From Maribellus luteus (GTDB lineage: Bacteria > Bacteroidota > Bacteroidia > Bacteroidales > Prolixibacteraceae): DNA of 64,000 nucleotides. Where the stretch lies: the NCBI RefSeq assembly GCF_003576475.1, contig NZ_QWGR01000002.1, positions 557,942 to 621,941 on the forward strand, written 5' to 3'. The notes under the pieces were generated by a model, which was given only the letters and a program-made list of their open reading frames with translations, had not been told where the DNA came from and made no database searches. Below are positions 63,612 to 64,000 of this stretch, in pieces; position 1 is the stretch's first letter, and each line of letters opens with the position of its first letter. A program made the position numbers and the translations under genes.

Positions 63612-64000
63612 ATGAACAGGCAAAACAACAGAAGCGGAAGCAGCGCCCGCAATACAGGGAAGCCGGGACGGCCCCCCAAAAAAACTGGACCGGCTCCAAC
63701 AGGGAAAAGAGTTGGCAAGTCGAGACCGGTAGTCAAAGAAGAACCCAAAAAAGAATTTGCTCCGCGTAAATGGGAGAAGAAACCTTTTGTACGTAAAACG
63801 CAGGCCGAGAAAACGGTAAAACAACCGAAAGACCGCACACTTTCTTCGGAAGGAATGCGCCTGAACCGTTACATTGCCAATTCCGGAGTATGCTCGCGCC
63901 GCGAAGCCGATACTTACATTACTGCCGGTGTGGTTACCATAAACGGGAAAGTGATCACAGAGCTTGGAACCCGTGTGATGCCGGGCGACGAAGTACGTTT
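63612..64000 (+). CDS. RluB-like 23S rRNA pseudouridine synthase (3' end outside window)
   Basis: The first 129 residues are visible. A basic, disordered, Lys/Pro/Gly-rich tail (1-80) precedes an S4 RNA-binding domain (MRLNRYIANSGVCSRREAD and VVTINGKVI). This layout is the RluB/RsuA-type pseudouridine synthase; the catalytic domain lies past base 64000. The basic N-terminal extension is common in Bacteroidota copies. Confidence 0.85.
   Translation, partial: MNRQNNRSGSSARNTGKPGRPPKKTGPAPTGKRVGKSRPVVKEEPKKEFAPRKWEKKPFVRKTQAEKTVKQPKDRTLSSEGMRLNRYIANSGVCSRREADTYITAGVVTINGKVITELGTRVMPGDEVR

Noticed and set aside
1-64000. Prophage, integrative element, CRISPR array or rRNA operon
   Set aside because: No integrase, transposase, phage structural gene, regularly spaced repeat array or rRNA sequence was seen.

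Overview
The window looks like a chromosomal segment of a Bacteroidota, most plausibly class Bacteroidia and close to the Marinilabiliales/Prolixibacteraceae; the lineage is inferred from gene content, not from a phylogeny. The signs are a type IX secretion sorting tail at the left end, a gliding-type C-terminal domain, TAnnTTTG promoter -7 boxes, a fused alpha/beta 2-oxoacid dehydrogenase E1, a DUF5687 ABC permease, a GH78 rhamnosidase, and few strong Shine-Dalgarno sequences. I see no rRNA, CRISPR, prophage or transposase. The region is mostly housekeeping genes with small accessory pieces.

Layout. 0-8 kb: the end of a large secreted repeat protein, a PIF1-like helicase with HRDC and HTH domains, a small DMT-type membrane protein, an ABC-F ATPase and an L,D-transpeptidase-like lipoprotein. 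8-13.5 kb: a minus-strand set (PHP protein, class II aldolase-SDR fusion, HAD phosphatase, SorE-like dehydrogenase) that reads as an uncharacterised phospho-sugar or polyol pathway. 13.6-18.1 kb: DUF423 protein, M23-LysM peptidase, and secreted hypotheticals including a zinc-peptidase-like lipoprotein split by a frameshift. 18.5-23.2 kb: 2-oxoacid dehydrogenase E1 and E2 genes divergent from a GntR/UTRA regulator, with two matching palindromic operators between them. 23.3-36 kb: esterase, lysC, MBL hydrolase, GH78 rhamnosidase, isochorismatase-like hydrolase, SIS isomerase, sucCD, an ATP-cone/Mrr-like nuclease and a queuosine operon (transporter-queC-queF).

36-52.5 kb: ArsC-like protein, ppk1, prfB with its programmed +1 frameshift, dgkA, a DUF3857-transglutaminase-DUF2569 protein, recX, an ABC exporter, a lamin-tail surface protein, asd, a GNAT-nitrilase fusion, hflX and tonB. 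52.7-64 kb: tRNA-Ala(GGC), an OsmC-family gene behind a tiny Cys-rich leader ORF and terminator, aqpZ, an orphan HlyD-type adaptor, a YgjP-like peptidase, trkH, dgt, an XRE-DUF4870 regulator, an AIM24 protein and the start of an rluB-like gene.

The strongest candidate for something new is at 53012-53172. A 31-codon ORF with four Cys codons in five (three consecutive) is followed by mutually exclusive pairing segments and an intrinsic terminator just upstream of the OsmC-family gene. This has the architecture of a translation-coupled transcription attenuator that senses cysteine (or sulfur amino acid) supply. A second candidate is a roughly 200-bp structured element present twice in direct orientation (32951-33151 and 59688-59887) with over 90 percent identity in its core.
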